Assembly (NCBI RefSeq): GCF_001422365.1
Contig: NZ_LMMT01000037.1
Location: 270,776 to 334,775, forward strand
Source of the DNA: Pseudorhodoferax sp. Leaf265
GTDB taxonomy: Bacteria; Pseudomonadota; Gammaproteobacteria; Burkholderiales; Burkholderiaceae_C
DNA length: 64,000 nt
Direction: 5' to 3'
The notes under the pieces are model-generated. The model searched no databases. It saw only the letters and a list, made by a program, of their open reading frames with translations, and had not been told where the DNA came from. Shown piece by piece: positions 16,228 through 24,811 of this stretch. Positions within the stretch are counted from its first letter, which is position 1, and every line of letters starts with the position of its first letter. Made by a program: the position numbers and the translations under genes.

Positions 16228-17706
16228 TCAGCGGTGGCTGAAGCTGGCGCGGAAGGGCTTCTTGGGCACCACGACATCCTTGATGTCGCAGAAGAACTCG
16301 AAGCTCCAGTCGCCGCCCTCGCGGCCGATGCCGCTGCGCTTGATGCCGCCGAAGGGCGCGGCCAGGTCACGGATGCCGAAGCTGTTGACCCAGATGAAAC
16401 CGGTGCGCACGCGCTCGGCCACGGCGGTGGCATGTTCGGTCGCGCCGTAGCAGACACCGCCCAACCCGTAGTCCGTGCCGTTGGCCAGCAGGATGGCCTC
16501 GTCGTCGCTGCCGAAGGTCTGCAGCGTGAGCACCGGACCGAACACCTCGTTTTGCACGATCTCGTCGGACTGCCGCACGTCCGTCAGCATGGTCGGCTGG
16601 AAGTACTGGGCACCGAAAGGATGCGCCGCGCCGCCCCACAGCAGGCGGGCGCCGCCCTCGACGGCGCGCTGCACGAAGCCCTGCACGCGCTCGACCTGGC
16701 GCGGATGGATGATGGGGCCGACCTCGGTCGCCGCCTCGCGCGGGTCGCCCACGGTGAGCTTCTCGACGTAGCCGCGCATCGCCGCGGTGAATGGCTCCGC
16801 CACCGCGGCGTGCACCAGGAAGCGCGTGCCGGCCAGGCACACCTGGCCGGCGTTGCGGTACATCAGCGCGCCGGTGGCGGCGGCGCCGTCGAGGTCGGCG
16901 TCCTCCAGCACGATGAAGGGGCTCTTGCCGCCCAGTTCCAGGCTGCACGGCACCAGGTTGGCGCCGGCCGCCTGGGCGATCCACTTGGCGGTGGGCACGC
17001 TGCCCGTGAAGGACACGCGCGCGATGCGCGGGTCGCTGACCAGCCTGGCGCCGGTGCGCGCGCCCGTGCCTTGCACCACGTTGAACACGCCGGGCGGCAG
17101 GCCTGCCGCTTGGGCCGCATCGGCCAGCAGCGAGCAGGTCAGCGGCGCCCACTCCGGCGGTTTCAGGATACAGGTGTTGCCGGCCGCCAGGGCCGGGCCG
17201 AGCTTCCAGGTCGACAGCATCAGGGGCGCGTTCCAGGGCGTGATGACGACGACCACGCCGGCCGGATCGTGCCTGACGATGTGGTGCGCCTGCTCGGTCT
17301 CGATGCGGCGGTTCTGCAGGTCCAGTGCATGCTGGGCGAACCAGGAGATGTTGAGCATGGCGCGCGGCACCACGCCGTGCTGCATGCGCGAGAGCAGCAC
17401 GCCGGCGTCGTTGCTCTCCAGGCGGCAGAAGGCGTCGGCGCGCTTGCCGATCTCTTCGGCGAAGCGGTCCAGGCAGGGCTTGCGCTCGGCGGCGCTCAGG
17501 GCGCTCCAGGCCGGGAAGGCGCGTTGCGCGGCCGCGATGGCGGCCTCGACATGCGCGTCCAGGCCCTCGCTGACCTGTCCCAGCGGGCGCTGGTCGATGG
17601 GGCTGGACAGGGCGAAGTGGCTGGCGGATGCGACGCGCTGGCCGTCGATGTAGTGGTCGGGCGAGACGGAGAGGCCGTCGACGACGATGGGCTGGGATGT
17701 GGTCAA
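16228..17706 (-). CDS. hpaE: 5-carboxymethyl-2-hydroxymuconate semialdehyde dehydrogenase
   Basis: A 492-aa NAD-dependent aldehyde dehydrogenase of full family length. Landmarks: VVVVITPWNAPLMLSTWK (Asn of the oxyanion hole), SFTGSVPTAKWIAQAAG (cofactor), CSLELGGKSPFIV (general-base Glu), MYRNAGQVCLAGTRFLVH (catalytic Cys) and EVFGPVLTLQTF. The QVCLAGTR form fits HpaE. It converts the ring-cleavage aldehyde to the dicarboxylate. It is second in the minus-strand operon, 16 bp after hpaH and 13 bp before hpaD, which supports the specific call over a generic aldehyde dehydrogenase. Confidence 0.88.
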   Translation of the reverse strand: MTTSQPIVVDGLSVSPDHYIDGQRVASASHFALSSPIDQRPLGQVSEGLDAHVEAAIAAAQRAFPAWSALSAAERKPCLDRFAEEIGKRADAFCRLESNDAGVLLSRMQHGVVPRAMLNISWFAQHALDLQNRRIETEQAHHIVRHDPAGVVVVITPWNAPLMLSTWKLGPALAAGNTCILKPPEWAPLTCSLLADAAQAAGLPPGVFNVVQGTGARTGARLVSDPRIARVSFTGSVPTAKWIAQAAGANLVPCSLELGGKSPFIVLEDADLDGAAATGALMYRNAGQVCLAGTRFLVHAAVAEPFTAAMRGYVEKLTVGDPREAATEVGPIIHPRQVERVQGFVQRAVEGGARLLWGGAAHPFGAQYFQPTMLTDVRQSDEIVQNEVFGPVLTLQTFGSDDEAILLANGTDYGLGGVCYGATEHATAVAERVRTGFIWVNSFGIRDLAAPFGGIKRSGIGREGGDWSFEFFCDIKDVVVPKKPFRASFSHR

Positions 17707-17722
17707 CGCGGACTCCTGCAGA

Positions 17723-18526
17723 TCAGACGAACCTCAGCGAAATGGAACCGAGAGCGCCGTAGTCGGCATGGAACACGTCGCCCGCGGCGCAGGCCACCGG
17801 CCGCGTGAACGAGCCGCCCAGCACGGTCTCGCCGGCTGCGAGACCCTCGTCATGCGCCGCCAGCGTGTTGGCGAGCCAGGCCACGCCATTGGCCGGGTGG
17901 TTCAGCACCGCGGCGCCCAGGCCGGACTCTTCGACCACGCCGTTCTTGAACAGCAGCGCGCCGGCCCAGCGCCAGTCGACCTGGTCCGGCCGCATCGGGC
18001 GGCCGCCCAGCACGATGCCGGCATTGGCCGCGTTGTCGGCGATGGTGTCGAGCACCTTGCGCGGTGCCTTGGTGTCGCGGTCGAACTGCTCGATGCGCGC
18101 GTCGATGAGCTCCAGGGCCGGGATCACGTAGTCGGTCGCGTTGAGCACGTCGACGAGACCGAGGTTCGGGCCCTTGAGTGGACGGGCCAGGATGAAGGCG
18201 AACTCCACCTCCAGCCGCGGCACGATGAAGCGCGCCGCTTCGACCTCGCTGCCGTCCCGCAGCAGCATGCTGTCCAGCAGCGTGCCGTAATCCGGCTCGG
18301 TGATCTGCGAAGCGATCTGCATCGCGCGCGAGGTCAGGCCGATCTTGTGGCCGATGGCGCGGCGGCCCTGCTGCAGTTGCAACCGCACCCATTCGCGCTG
18401 GATGGCGTAGCTGTCGGCGATGTCCATGGCGGGGTGGAGCCGCGAGAACTGCGGCAACTGGATCCGGCTGCTTTCGGCCTGCGCGAGGTCGCGCGCCAGG
18501 GCCTGGTGGATGTTCGTGGCGAGCAA
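17723..18526 (-). CDS. hpaH: 2-oxo-hept-4-ene-1,7-dioate hydratase
   Basis: A 267-aa protein from a TTG start, the same length as E. coli HpaH. It belongs to the FAH-like hydratase/decarboxylase family: IGHKIGLTSRAMQIASQI, GSEVEAARFIVPRLEVEFAF (metal Glu residues), NATDYVIPALELIDARI and VAWLANTLAAHDEGLAAGE. It hydrates the 2-oxo-enedioate late in homoprotocatechuate breakdown. The TTG at 18526 is chosen because ACGGAGA precedes it at good distance and the length matches; an upstream ATG at 18607 would add 27 residues unlike the family. It heads the operon and is divergent from the LysR gene at 18654. Confidence 0.86.
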   Translation of the reverse strand: MLATNIHQALARDLAQAESSRIQLPQFSRLHPAMDIADSYAIQREWVRLQLQQGRRAIGHKIGLTSRAMQIASQITEPDYGTLLDSMLLRDGSEVEAARFIVPRLEVEFAFILARPLKGPNLGLVDVLNATDYVIPALELIDARIEQFDRDTKAPRKVLDTIADNAANAGIVLGGRPMRPDQVDWRWAGALLFKNGVVEESGLGAAVLNHPANGVAWLANTLAAHDEGLAAGETVLGGSFTRPVACAAGDVFHADYGALGSISLRFV

Positions 18527-18628
18527 GGCTGTCTCCGTGGCTGGCGACTGGCAGGGGGCAGTCGCGAAGGGAGCCGGCAGTGTCCAGGGCGCGCATGCCG
18601 AGAACAATCAATGGATTCGGGTGAGTTT

Positions 18629-18643
18629 TCAAGCTGAGCTTGA
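18629..18643. promoter_or_regulatory. Perfect palindromic operator between hpaH and lysR
   Basis: TCAAGCTGAGCTTGA is a perfect 7-bp inverted repeat with one central base, ending 10 bp before the LysR ATG at 18654 and about 100 bp upstream of the hpaH TTG. In this GC-rich spacer it is the only strong AT-containing dyad. A binding site for the LysR protein that controls both directions is the simplest reading. Confidence 0.6.
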
Positions 18644-18653
18644 TAATCCAGGC

Positions 18654-19628
18654 ATGCCTTTGACACGCTTCACGCTGCGCCAGATCGAGGCGCTCACTGC
18701 CGTCGCGCAGACCCGCAACTTCGGTGAGGCGGCCGAGCAGCTGGGCATGACGACGCAGGCGGTCAGCCAGCTCATCGCCGAGCTGGAGTCCGTGCTGGGG
18801 TTCAAGGTCTTCGACCGCACCACGCGCCGTGTGGACCTGTCCAGCGCGGGACGCGACTTCCTGGGCTCGGCCGAGACCATGCTGCGCCATGTCCACGCCG
18901 CGGAGCGGGCGGCGGCCGACGTGCGCAACCGCGCGGCTGGCGTGGTGCGCGTCGGCGCACCGCTGGTGCTGGCCAGCTCCGCGGTTCCCGCGGCCATCCA
19001 GGCCTACCAGGCGACGCACCCCAAGGTGGTCGTGCGCGTGCACGACCTGGCGGTGGACGCGCTCGTGGACGCGGTGGCCGCGGGCGATGTGGACCTGGCC
19101 GTCGGCCCCGACCGCGCAGTGCCGGCCGAGGTGGCGCGCCATGTCCTGTTCGACAGCCTGTGGGTCCTGTGGTGTGCAAGGAACCACCCGCTGGCGCGCC
19201 GCGCCCGGCTGCGCTGGGCCGACCTGCACGGCGTGGCCCTGGTCGCCGCGGGGCGGGACCACGAACGCAGCGTCGCGCGCATGCATGCGAGCGCACCGGA
19301 AGGCGAGCGGGTCGTGCCCGTGGAGGTGGTCGACAACGTCTCGACGGCGCTGGGCATGGCGGTGCATGGCCTGGCTGCCACCCTGGCACCGGCCTACGTT
19401 GGCGTCGTCGCCGAGCCCTTCGGCCTGGTGATGCGGCGCGTGGTCGACCCCGAGACGGTCCGCAAGGTGTGCCTGTACCGACCCGTCGCGCGCGCCGTGT
19501 CGCCCGCGACGGAGGGTTTCGCGGAACACCTCGCGGCCTGGCTGCCGGCCTGGTCGCGCAAGGTGCTGCGGGGCGGCGGGCCGCCGGCCCGCTCTTCCTG
19601 GCCATCAATGTCCGAGACAGCGCACTAG
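18654..19628 (+). CDS. LysR-family regulator, probable activator of the hpa operon
   Basis: A 324-aa LysR-type regulator. The helix-turn-helix at residues 1-62 reads FTLRQIEALTAVAQTRNFGE, AAEQLGMTTQAVSQLIAELE and FKVFDRTTRRVDLSSAGRDF. The co-inducer domain is residues 92-300 (GVVRVGAPLVLASSAVPAAI onward). The ATG at 18654 is chosen because upstream reading runs through the operator and the hpaH leader. Divergent placement next to hpaH and the palindrome at 18629 suggest it senses a ring-cleavage intermediate or the aromatic acid. The C-terminal 20 residues are proline- and serine-rich. Confidence 0.9.
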   Translation: MPLTRFTLRQIEALTAVAQTRNFGEAAEQLGMTTQAVSQLIAELESVLGFKVFDRTTRRVDLSSAGRDFLGSAETMLRHVHAAERAAADVRNRAAGVVRVGAPLVLASSAVPAAIQAYQATHPKVVVRVHDLAVDALVDAVAAGDVDLAVGPDRAVPAEVARHVLFDSLWVLWCARNHPLARRARLRWADLHGVALVAAGRDHERSVARMHASAPEGERVVPVEVVDNVSTALGMAVHGLAATLAPAYVGVVAEPFGLVMRRVVDPETVRKVCLYRPVARAVSPATEGFAEHLAAWLPAWSRKVLRGGGPPARSSWPSMSETAH

Positions 19629-19748
19629 GGTCAGAGACAAGTTGGGCGGATCCCCGACCCTGAGCCGTGGCACTTGCCTGCCGTTTTGACGGCGATGACA
19701 GCGCTGCAAACGCATCGGGTGCGCATGCATTGCCTGCCACGGATGCGT

Positions 19749-20468
19749 TCAAGCTGCGATCTCGCCATTTCGAATCGCCACACGGATCGCGTGTGCCGTT
19801 GTGGCGACGCCCAGTCGTTTGCGAATCCGACGAAGGTGGTTCTCCACGGTGCGTTCGGACAGGCCGAGCGTAGCCGCGATTTCCACCTGCCGCCGTCCGG
19901 CGGCCGTCCAGGCCAGAACCTCGCGCTCCCGGTCGGAAAGGGCGCCGATCTCCCCGTCCAGAGACAGCTCCAGCATCGAGCGAGCCGCAAAAAATGCCGT
20001 TTCGGCCAGCAATGTCAATGCCAGCCGTGCCTGCGGCGACGCATCGATGCGCTCACCGCCCAGGCTCATCGCGCCTTCCAGTCCCAGAGGGCCGAAAACA
20101 GGCACTTGCAGACCATGAATGCCCTGGCCCTGCGGCATGCGGACGACCCGGTACAACTCGCCCTTCTTGCCAGCGGTTTTGGTCCAGAAGAAGGACTCGC
20201 GCTTCTCCAGGACATGGCGGGTCATGGGGCAATGCCGGACATAGGTCTCGGCATCGGCCGACACACCCGAGGCGAACCAGTTGCCCTCGACCCAGTAGAT
20301 GCGCTCGATGACCCCATCCTGTGCGGGGGAGGCCGAGAACAGGACGAAGCGGTCGTATCCCAGGCGGCCGCCGAAGGCGCGGACCGCGTCCTGGATCGCG
20401 GCAAGGCTGCGAGCGCCCTCGATGGCCAGCGCGGTCTGGAATGCTGCCTGCGCGATCTCGGCGGCCAT
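19749..20468 (-). CDS. Solo LuxR-family regulator (autoinducer-binding plus GerE HTH)
   Basis: A 239-aa regulator. Residues 20-165 look like an autoinducer-binding domain (LGYDRFVLFSASPAQDG, WVEGNWFASG, ESFFWTKTA, GIHGLQVPVFGPLGLEGAMS). Residues 175-235 are the LuxR-type HTH (LSDREREVLAWTAAGRRQVE, SERTVENHLRRIRKRLG). The Asp-Pro pair that holds the acyl-homoserine-lactone amide in classical LuxR reads Cys-Pro (RHCPMTRH), and no luxI-type synthase gene is in the window. It may therefore bind a different ligand. It follows hchA with a 1-bp gap, so both are on one message and it may control hchA. Confidence 0.88.
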   Translation of the reverse strand: MAAEIAQAAFQTALAIEGARSLAAIQDAVRAFGGRLGYDRFVLFSASPAQDGVIERIYWVEGNWFASGVSADAETYVRHCPMTRHVLEKRESFFWTKTAGKKGELYRVVRMPQGQGIHGLQVPVFGPLGLEGAMSLGGERIDASPQARLALTLLAETAFFAARSMLELSLDGEIGALSDREREVLAWTAAGRRQVEIAATLGLSERTVENHLRRIRKRLGVATTAHAIRVAIRNGEIAA

Positions 20469-20469
20469 G

Positions 20470-21318
20470 TCAGGCTGCGACTTCCTTGAGCAAGGTCTCG
20501 GCTGCGAGTCTGCCCAGCGCATTGCCGGCGAGGGGGCTGTCGCCGGTGATGAGCTTGCGATCGCGGTGCACGGCGCCCGCGATGCCGTCGTTGACGATCT
20601 CGAAGCCGAGGGCCTTCAGCCTCTCGCCGAACTTCCAGGTCAAGTGACCCGGCATGTATCCGATGTCGGGCGTCGTGGCGTCGAGCGCGTCAGGGAAGGC
20701 ACAGATCTTGTAGCCGCGGTAGATGTCGCTGTCTCCGACAGCGAGGAAGGCTGCAGGTCCATGGCACAGGGTGATGACGAATCGGTCGTTGGCGGCCGCC
20801 CATTCCAGCACCGCGCCGACATCCCGGCTTTCGGGGATGCCGATCAGCGCGCCATGGCCTCCGGGGACAAAAACAGCGGCGTACTGGTCCAGGCCCTGCC
20901 CAAGCAGCGCCGACAAGGTGAACGGCCGCTTGAACTGTGGGTGGTACTTGTCGAAGAAGCCCTTGACCGCCTCGTCTTCGGAAGGCATCGCCCAGTATTC
21001 GAACTTGACGGGATTTCCCGAGACGGTGGCCACATCGAAGGCAAAGCCTGCCTTGTCGAGATGGAACATGGGCAGCAGTGTCTCGACCGGGTGGTTTCCG
21101 GTGGAGAAGAAGCTGCCGTTGTCGGTCAGCAGGTAGCGTTCGTCCGCCCCGATCATCAGGATCTTCTTGCTGCCTCGGTACGGAGCGTCGTAATCGGCAC
21201 CGCTGAGATCGGACTTCGGCGATGTGAATTGGCTGAGCGAGTAGCTGGAGGGAAAGAACGCGTTCATTTCCGCGGGATCGGGTTGTGGCTTCCTGTCGGA
21301 AGGCTGTTGCGCTGCCAT
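20470..21318 (-). CDS. hchA: DJ-1/PfpI-family protein deglycase/chaperone Hsp31
   Basis: A 282-aa protein of HchA length and layout. Seen: [41 protein letters not shown] (metal-site His and Glu region), GFDVATVSG-like strand, [20 protein letters not shown], and the nucleophile elbow [15 protein letters not shown] with the catalytic Cys. HchA acts as glyoxalase III and repairs glycated proteins in the cytoplasm. The ATG at 21318 ([10 protein letters not shown]) follows GAGAGGTCCAC; upstream reading gives unrelated residues. It is co-transcribed with the LuxR gene, an uncommon pairing. Confidence 0.93.
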   Translation of the reverse strand: MAAQQPSDRKPQPDPAEMNAFFPSSYSLSQFTSPKSDLSGADYDAPYRGSKKILMIGADERYLLTDNGSFFSTGNHPVETLLPMFHLDKAGFAFDVATVSGNPVKFEYWAMPSEDEAVKGFFDKYHPQFKRPFTLSALLGQGLDQYAAVFVPGGHGALIGIPESRDVGAVLEWAAANDRFVITLCHGPAAFLAVGDSDIYRGYKICAFPDALDATTPDIGYMPGHLTWKFGERLKALGFEIVNDGIAGAVHRDRKLITGDSPLAGNALGRLAAETLLKEVAA

Positions 21319-21614
21319 GTGGACCTCTCGGTTGGTTCGAAGGAGGTACGAAGGTACCCAGCACGAAAACCTCGGGCAATGAGGGATTTCCGTCAACGCC
21401 GTGGGCGGCACACCTCGTAGCACCTCGGCAAGGCTGGAGAACTCCCAGCTCTCGCACTTTGTCAGCATCGTGCCCCGCTGAAGCCACCAAGCTGGAGGGC
21501 GGCTGTCTCAGAGTCTGATGGCGGGGAACACCCGCGCTGCGCGGCGGCAGGCCTGACCCCTGGCTGCGCGACGCCGGTGCCTCCTGCGGGCCGGTCGGCG
21601 TCGCGAACGCCGCC
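21319..21614. other. Intergenic region, 296 bp, hchA promoter side
   Basis: This lies upstream of hchA and downstream of the Bug stop at 21615. It must contain the hchA promoter, but I see no convincing -35/-10 pair, operator dyad or small gene. A GC-rich stretch at 21540-21600 precedes the Bug stop. Confidence 0.45.
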
Positions 21615-22598
21615 TCAATCGATCTTGAGCTGGGCCACGCGGGCCAGTTCCTGCCAGGCCGCGATGTCGCGGCGCACCGTGGCGGCGAATTCGTCGGCAC
21701 TCTTGATCGGCGGGCGCGGCATGTTCTGCGCGGCGAACTTCTGCACCGTGTCGTCGGTGGCGAGGATGCGGTTCACTTCCTGGTTCAGCCGCAGCACGGT
21801 CTCGCGCGGCGTGCCGGCCGGCGCGAAGATGCCGTACCAGCCGTCGGCGTCGAACTTGTAGCCCTGCTCGCTGAGCGTGGCCAGCTCGGGCAGCGCCGGG
21901 CCGCGCGACGAGCCTGTGCAGCCCAGCGCCGTGAGCTTGCCCGCGCGGATCTGCGGCACGGGCGATGCGATGTCGACGAAGCCCACGCTGACGGTGTTGC
22001 CGAGCAGGTCGTTGACCAGAGGCGAGACGCCCTTGTAGGGCACATGCGGCATGGCCAGGCCGTACTGGGTCTTGATGCCTTCCATGACCAGGTGGCCGGT
22101 CGAGCCGCTGCCCCAGGAGCCGTAGGCGAGCTTGTCGGGGTGGGCCTTGGCATGGCGCACGAGGTCGGCCAGCGACTTGAAGCCCGTGGACGGATGCGCG
22201 ACGAGCAGCACGCCGGCCGAGCCGACCTGGGCCACGGGCTGCAGGTCCTTCAGCGCGTCGTACGGCATCTTGGGCTGGATGATGGGATTGATCGCGATGG
22301 CCGAGGAGGGCGACAGCAAGATGGTGTAGCCGTCGTGCGCGGCCTTGGCCACCGTGTCGTTGCCGATCAGTCCATTGGCGCCGGCCTTGTTGTCCACCAG
22401 CACGGGCTGCTTGAGCGCCTCGCCGAGCGGGATGGCGAGCAGCCGCGCGAAGATGTCCGAGCCGGCCCCTGGCGGGCCCGGCACGACGAGCCGGATCGGC
22501 CGCGCAGGCCAGGCCGGCTGCGCCAGGGCCCGGTTGTGCAGGGCGTACAGCCCTGCGATGGCCATGAGGCCGCGCCGGGAAACGGTGGAATCAAACAT
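21615..22598 (-). CDS. Bug-family (TTT) solute-binding protein, last gene of the monooxygenase operon
   Basis: A 327-aa receptor. The leader has a twin arginine (STVSRRGLMAIAGLYALHN). The mature protein has WPARPIRLVVPGPPGAGSDI, DNKAGANGLIGNDTVAKAAH and HVPYKGVSPLVNDLLGNTVS, and ends ARVAQLKID. The PGPPGAGSD variant replaces the more usual PFPAGG. It starts at 22598 behind an AAGGAGA site and lies 62 bp after the tandem-SDR gene. Its place at the end of a ten-gene catabolic operon suggests it captures the starting acid or a product for that pathway. Confidence 0.92.
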   Translation of the reverse strand: MFDSTVSRRGLMAIAGLYALHNRALAQPAWPARPIRLVVPGPPGAGSDIFARLLAIPLGEALKQPVLVDNKAGANGLIGNDTVAKAAHDGYTILLSPSSAIAINPIIQPKMPYDALKDLQPVAQVGSAGVLLVAHPSTGFKSLADLVRHAKAHPDKLAYGSWGSGSTGHLVMEGIKTQYGLAMPHVPYKGVSPLVNDLLGNTVSVGFVDIASPVPQIRAGKLTALGCTGSSRGPALPELATLSEQGYKFDADGWYGIFAPAGTPRETVLRLNQEVNRILATDDTVQKFAAQNMPRPPIKSADEFAATVRRDIAAWQELARVAQLKID

Positions 22599-22660
22599 GT
22601 CGGGTCTCCTTGTCGTGGGTTGGGGAGGTCTGCCGTCGGCAGGCCGTCCGTGTCGGAACG

Positions 22661-23896
22661 CTAGGCGCCGGCTTGCAGGGCCTGGCCGGTCAGGAACTGC
22701 GCCCGCGCGCCGGCCATGTAGTCGAGCAGCGGCAGGCAGGGGTCGATCGCATCGCCCGGCGCCAGCGCGTTGATGCGCAGGCCATGGGCGCCCCATTCGG
22801 CGGCCAGCGTGGCCACCAGCATGTGGGTGGCGGCCAGGTCGCCTGCATGCTCCCAGGGCGTGGCGGCGTCGGGCCGCGGCAGCAGCAGCGTGAGGCTGGC
22901 GCTGTGCGCATGGCGCACGCGGAAGTGGCGGGCCGATGCGCGCACGGTGGCCAGCAGCGCGCCGGGTGCGGCGTCGAGCGCGGCGCCGTCGACCACCGCG
23001 TCATAGGCCTCGCCGCCGGTTCCGGTGGCGAGCGCCTGGAGGCTGGCCTGCCAGTGCGGCGCGCGCACGTCGTGGATCGCCAGCCGGGTCGGCAGACCGA
23101 AGTGCCGCGGCGCATGCCGCGCGGCCGGCAGCGCCTGGCTGCCGCCGCAGACCGAGGAGCCACCGTCGAGCACGAGCAACTGGCCCGTCAGCGCGCGCGC
23201 ACCGGGGCTGGCCAGGAAGCACAGCGCCTCGGCCATGTCAGCGGGCTCGGCCATGCGGCCCAGCGGGATCTTGCCCACGGCCTGGGCCGGGTGCAGACGG
23301 CCGCTGTCGATCAGGCCCTGCACGAGCTCGGTGCGCACGAAACCGGGGGCCAGCGCGGTCACGGTCCAGCCCGGCCGGGCGCGGGCCAGCGCACGGGTCT
23401 GGGCGATCACGCCGGCCTTGCTGGGGCTGTAGAGCCCGCGCCAGGGGATGGCGCGCAGGCCCGCGCCCGAGGCCACGTTGACGATGCGCGCGGCGGGTCG
23501 CAGCCGCTCGGCCAGGGCCTGCACGAGGCGGGCCGGCGCATGCAGGTTCAGCGCGAGCAGGCGTGCGGCCGTGCCGTCCTCGTCGCCGGCCAGCGCCTCG
23601 GCACCGCCGGCCGACAGGCCTGCGTTGTTGAGCAGCGCATCGAGCGGCGGCAGGTCCTGCGCCAGCGCTGCGATGCGGGCCGGGTCGGTGAGGTCGGCGG
23701 TGCGGGCCAGCGGCGCCGCGCTGCCCACGGGCCAGTCGGCCTGCAGGCGCTGCAGGCCGGCCGCGTCGGCATCGACCAGCACACAGCGCCAGCCGGCCTG
23801 CGCCAGGCGCAGCGCGGTGGCGCGGCCGATGCCGCCCGCGGCGCCCGTCACGAGGGCGGTGGGCAGGGTGTCGTTCGAGAGAGGGGCGCAATGCAC
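22661..23896 (-). CDS. Tandem SDR protein: complete dehydrogenase fused to a degenerate second SDR domain
   Basis: A 411-aa protein from a GTG start (23896), longer than the roughly 250 aa of one SDR. Domain 1 (residues 10-255) is complete: ALVTGAAGGIGRATALRLAQ, DALLNNAGLSAGG, RIVNVASGAGLRAI, LYSPSKAGVIAQTRAL (Tyr and Lys) and LVLDGGSS. Domain 2 (about 265-405) keeps the fold outline, including EHAGDLAATHMLVATLAAEW and LRINALAPGDAID, but has no glycine motif and no Tyr-x-x-x-Lys. An ATG at 23941 is an alternative start overlapping the upstream gene. The second domain is probably structural or a pseudo-subunit. Confidence 0.85.
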   Translation of the reverse strand: MHCAPLSNDTLPTALVTGAAGGIGRATALRLAQAGWRCVLVDADAAGLQRLQADWPVGSAAPLARTADLTDPARIAALAQDLPPLDALLNNAGLSAGGAEALAGDEDGTAARLLALNLHAPARLVQALAERLRPAARIVNVASGAGLRAIPWRGLYSPSKAGVIAQTRALARARPGWTVTALAPGFVRTELVQGLIDSGRLHPAQAVGKIPLGRMAEPADMAEALCFLASPGARALTGQLLVLDGGSSVCGGSQALPAARHAPRHFGLPTRLAIHDVRAPHWQASLQALATGTGGEAYDAVVDGAALDAAPGALLATVRASARHFRVRHAHSASLTLLLPRPDAATPWEHAGDLAATHMLVATLAAEWGAHGLRINALAPGDAIDPCLPLLDYMAGARAQFLTGQALQAGA

Positions 23897-23909
23897 GGCG
23901 TGTTCGGGT

Positions 23910-24440
23910 TCAGCCGGCGCGCACCGCGCCGAGCAGGCCATAGATGGTGTCCATGGGCGCAGCGCAGCCGACTGGCTGGCGCAGGCCGAACAGCGCGGCG
24001 CTGTCCTGCGCGGCCTCGGGCCGCGTGCGCTCCTCGATCCAGTCGTAGACCACGGTGCGCGCAGCCACGCGCCATTCTCCTGCGCGGCGCTCGAAGCGGT
24101 CGGCGTAGCGGCCGCACAGAAAGGTTTCGCGGTCCGGCCGTGCCGCCGTGGCCTGCAGGGCGAAGAAGTTGCTCTCCACCGCGGCGCGGTCGCCGTGCAG
24201 TTCGATCAGCACGTTGGTGATCTGGTGCACGCGGCGGCCGCCCTGGCGCATGCGGGCCAGGGCCTGGTCGATGAAGCCGCTCGCGCTGCCGTTCCAGGCC
24301 CCGTGACAGTCGCGCGCGTCCTCCCAGTAGGCCGAGCGCAGCGCGGCCTCGTCGCAGCGGTCGATGCCGCGGCAGTAGCGGTACAGGCAGTCGCGGATCG
24401 CTTCGCGGTCGAGCAGCGCCTGCAGGCTGTCCGCGCTCAT
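23910..24440 (-). CDS. NTF2/SnoaL-like protein
   Basis: A 176-aa cone-fold protein of the SnoaL_4/NTF2 type. The N-terminal helix reads LLDREAIRDCLYRYCRGIDR with CDEAALRSAYWEDARD, a segment shared with ring-hydroxylating dioxygenase beta subunits and scytalone-dehydratase-like proteins. Later strands include NVLIELHGDRAAVESNFFAL and EWRVAARTVVYDWIEERT. Members isomerise, dehydrate or simply bind small hydrophobic molecules. The ATG overlaps the VOC stop by 4 bp. Its role in the operon is unknown; dehydration of a hydroxy intermediate is one option. Confidence 0.85.
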   Translation of the reverse strand: MSADSLQALLDREAIRDCLYRYCRGIDRCDEAALRSAYWEDARDCHGAWNGSASGFIDQALARMRQGGRRVHQITNVLIELHGDRAAVESNFFALQATAARPDRETFLCGRYADRFERRAGEWRVAARTVVYDWIEERTRPEAAQDSAALFGLRQPVGCAAPMDTIYGLLGAVRAG

Positions 24441-24811
24441 GCGACCTCCGCCGGCGCGCGCCGGAACAGCTGCACCACATGGCCCTCGGGGTCGCGCAGC
24501 GACAGCACGGCGCCATGGCTGCCCATGTCCCGCAGGCCCATCACCTCGCCCCCGGCGGCCGCGATGCGCTGCTGCGCACCGTCGAAGTCGTCGACCTCGA
24601 ACACCAGCACGGCGCCGGAGGTGGCGGGTGCAGCCTCCTCGCGACAGGCCAGCGACACGTTGCCGCCGCCCACGCCGTACTGGAACCAGCGCTCGCCGTC
24701 CTGGAACCTGAGCTGCAGGCCCAAGGCCTGGCTGTAGAAGTCGTGCAGCGCGCCGGGCCGTTCGGCCACCAGATAGACGTTCTGCAAACGCTTGGGTGCG
24801 ACTGCGCTCAC
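24437..24811 (-). CDS. VOC-superfamily (glyoxalase-like) protein
   Basis: A 124-aa vicinal-oxygen-chelate protein of two beta-alpha-beta-beta-beta modules: KRLQNVYLVAERPGALHDFY and LGLQLRFQDGERWFQYGVGG in the first, AVLVFEVDDFDGAQQRIAAA and LSLRDPEGHVVQLFRR in the second. Such proteins are metal-dependent dioxygenases, isomerases or lyases, and some are metal-free binders. I chose the GTG at 24811 (VSAVAPKRL). A GTG at 24898 is also in frame and would add 29 residues encoded by the repeat at 24812-24894, which is probably not native protein. The specific reaction is unknown. Confidence 0.82.
   Translation of the reverse strand: MSAVAPKRLQNVYLVAERPGALHDFYSQALGLQLRFQDGERWFQYGVGGGNVSLACREEAAPATSGAVLVFEVDDFDGAQQRIAAAGGEVMGLRDMGSHGAVLSLRDPEGHVVQLFRRAPAEVA

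Noticed and set aside
16138-17808. A 556-codon plus-strand frame opposite hpaE
   Set aside because: Antisense shadow of the aldehyde dehydrogenase with skewed composition.
19629-19748. Short mirrored GGGTCAG/ACCCTGA segments near 19630-19662, possibly an insertion-sequence trace
   Set aside because: No terminal repeats, no target duplication and no transposase fragment; too short to call.
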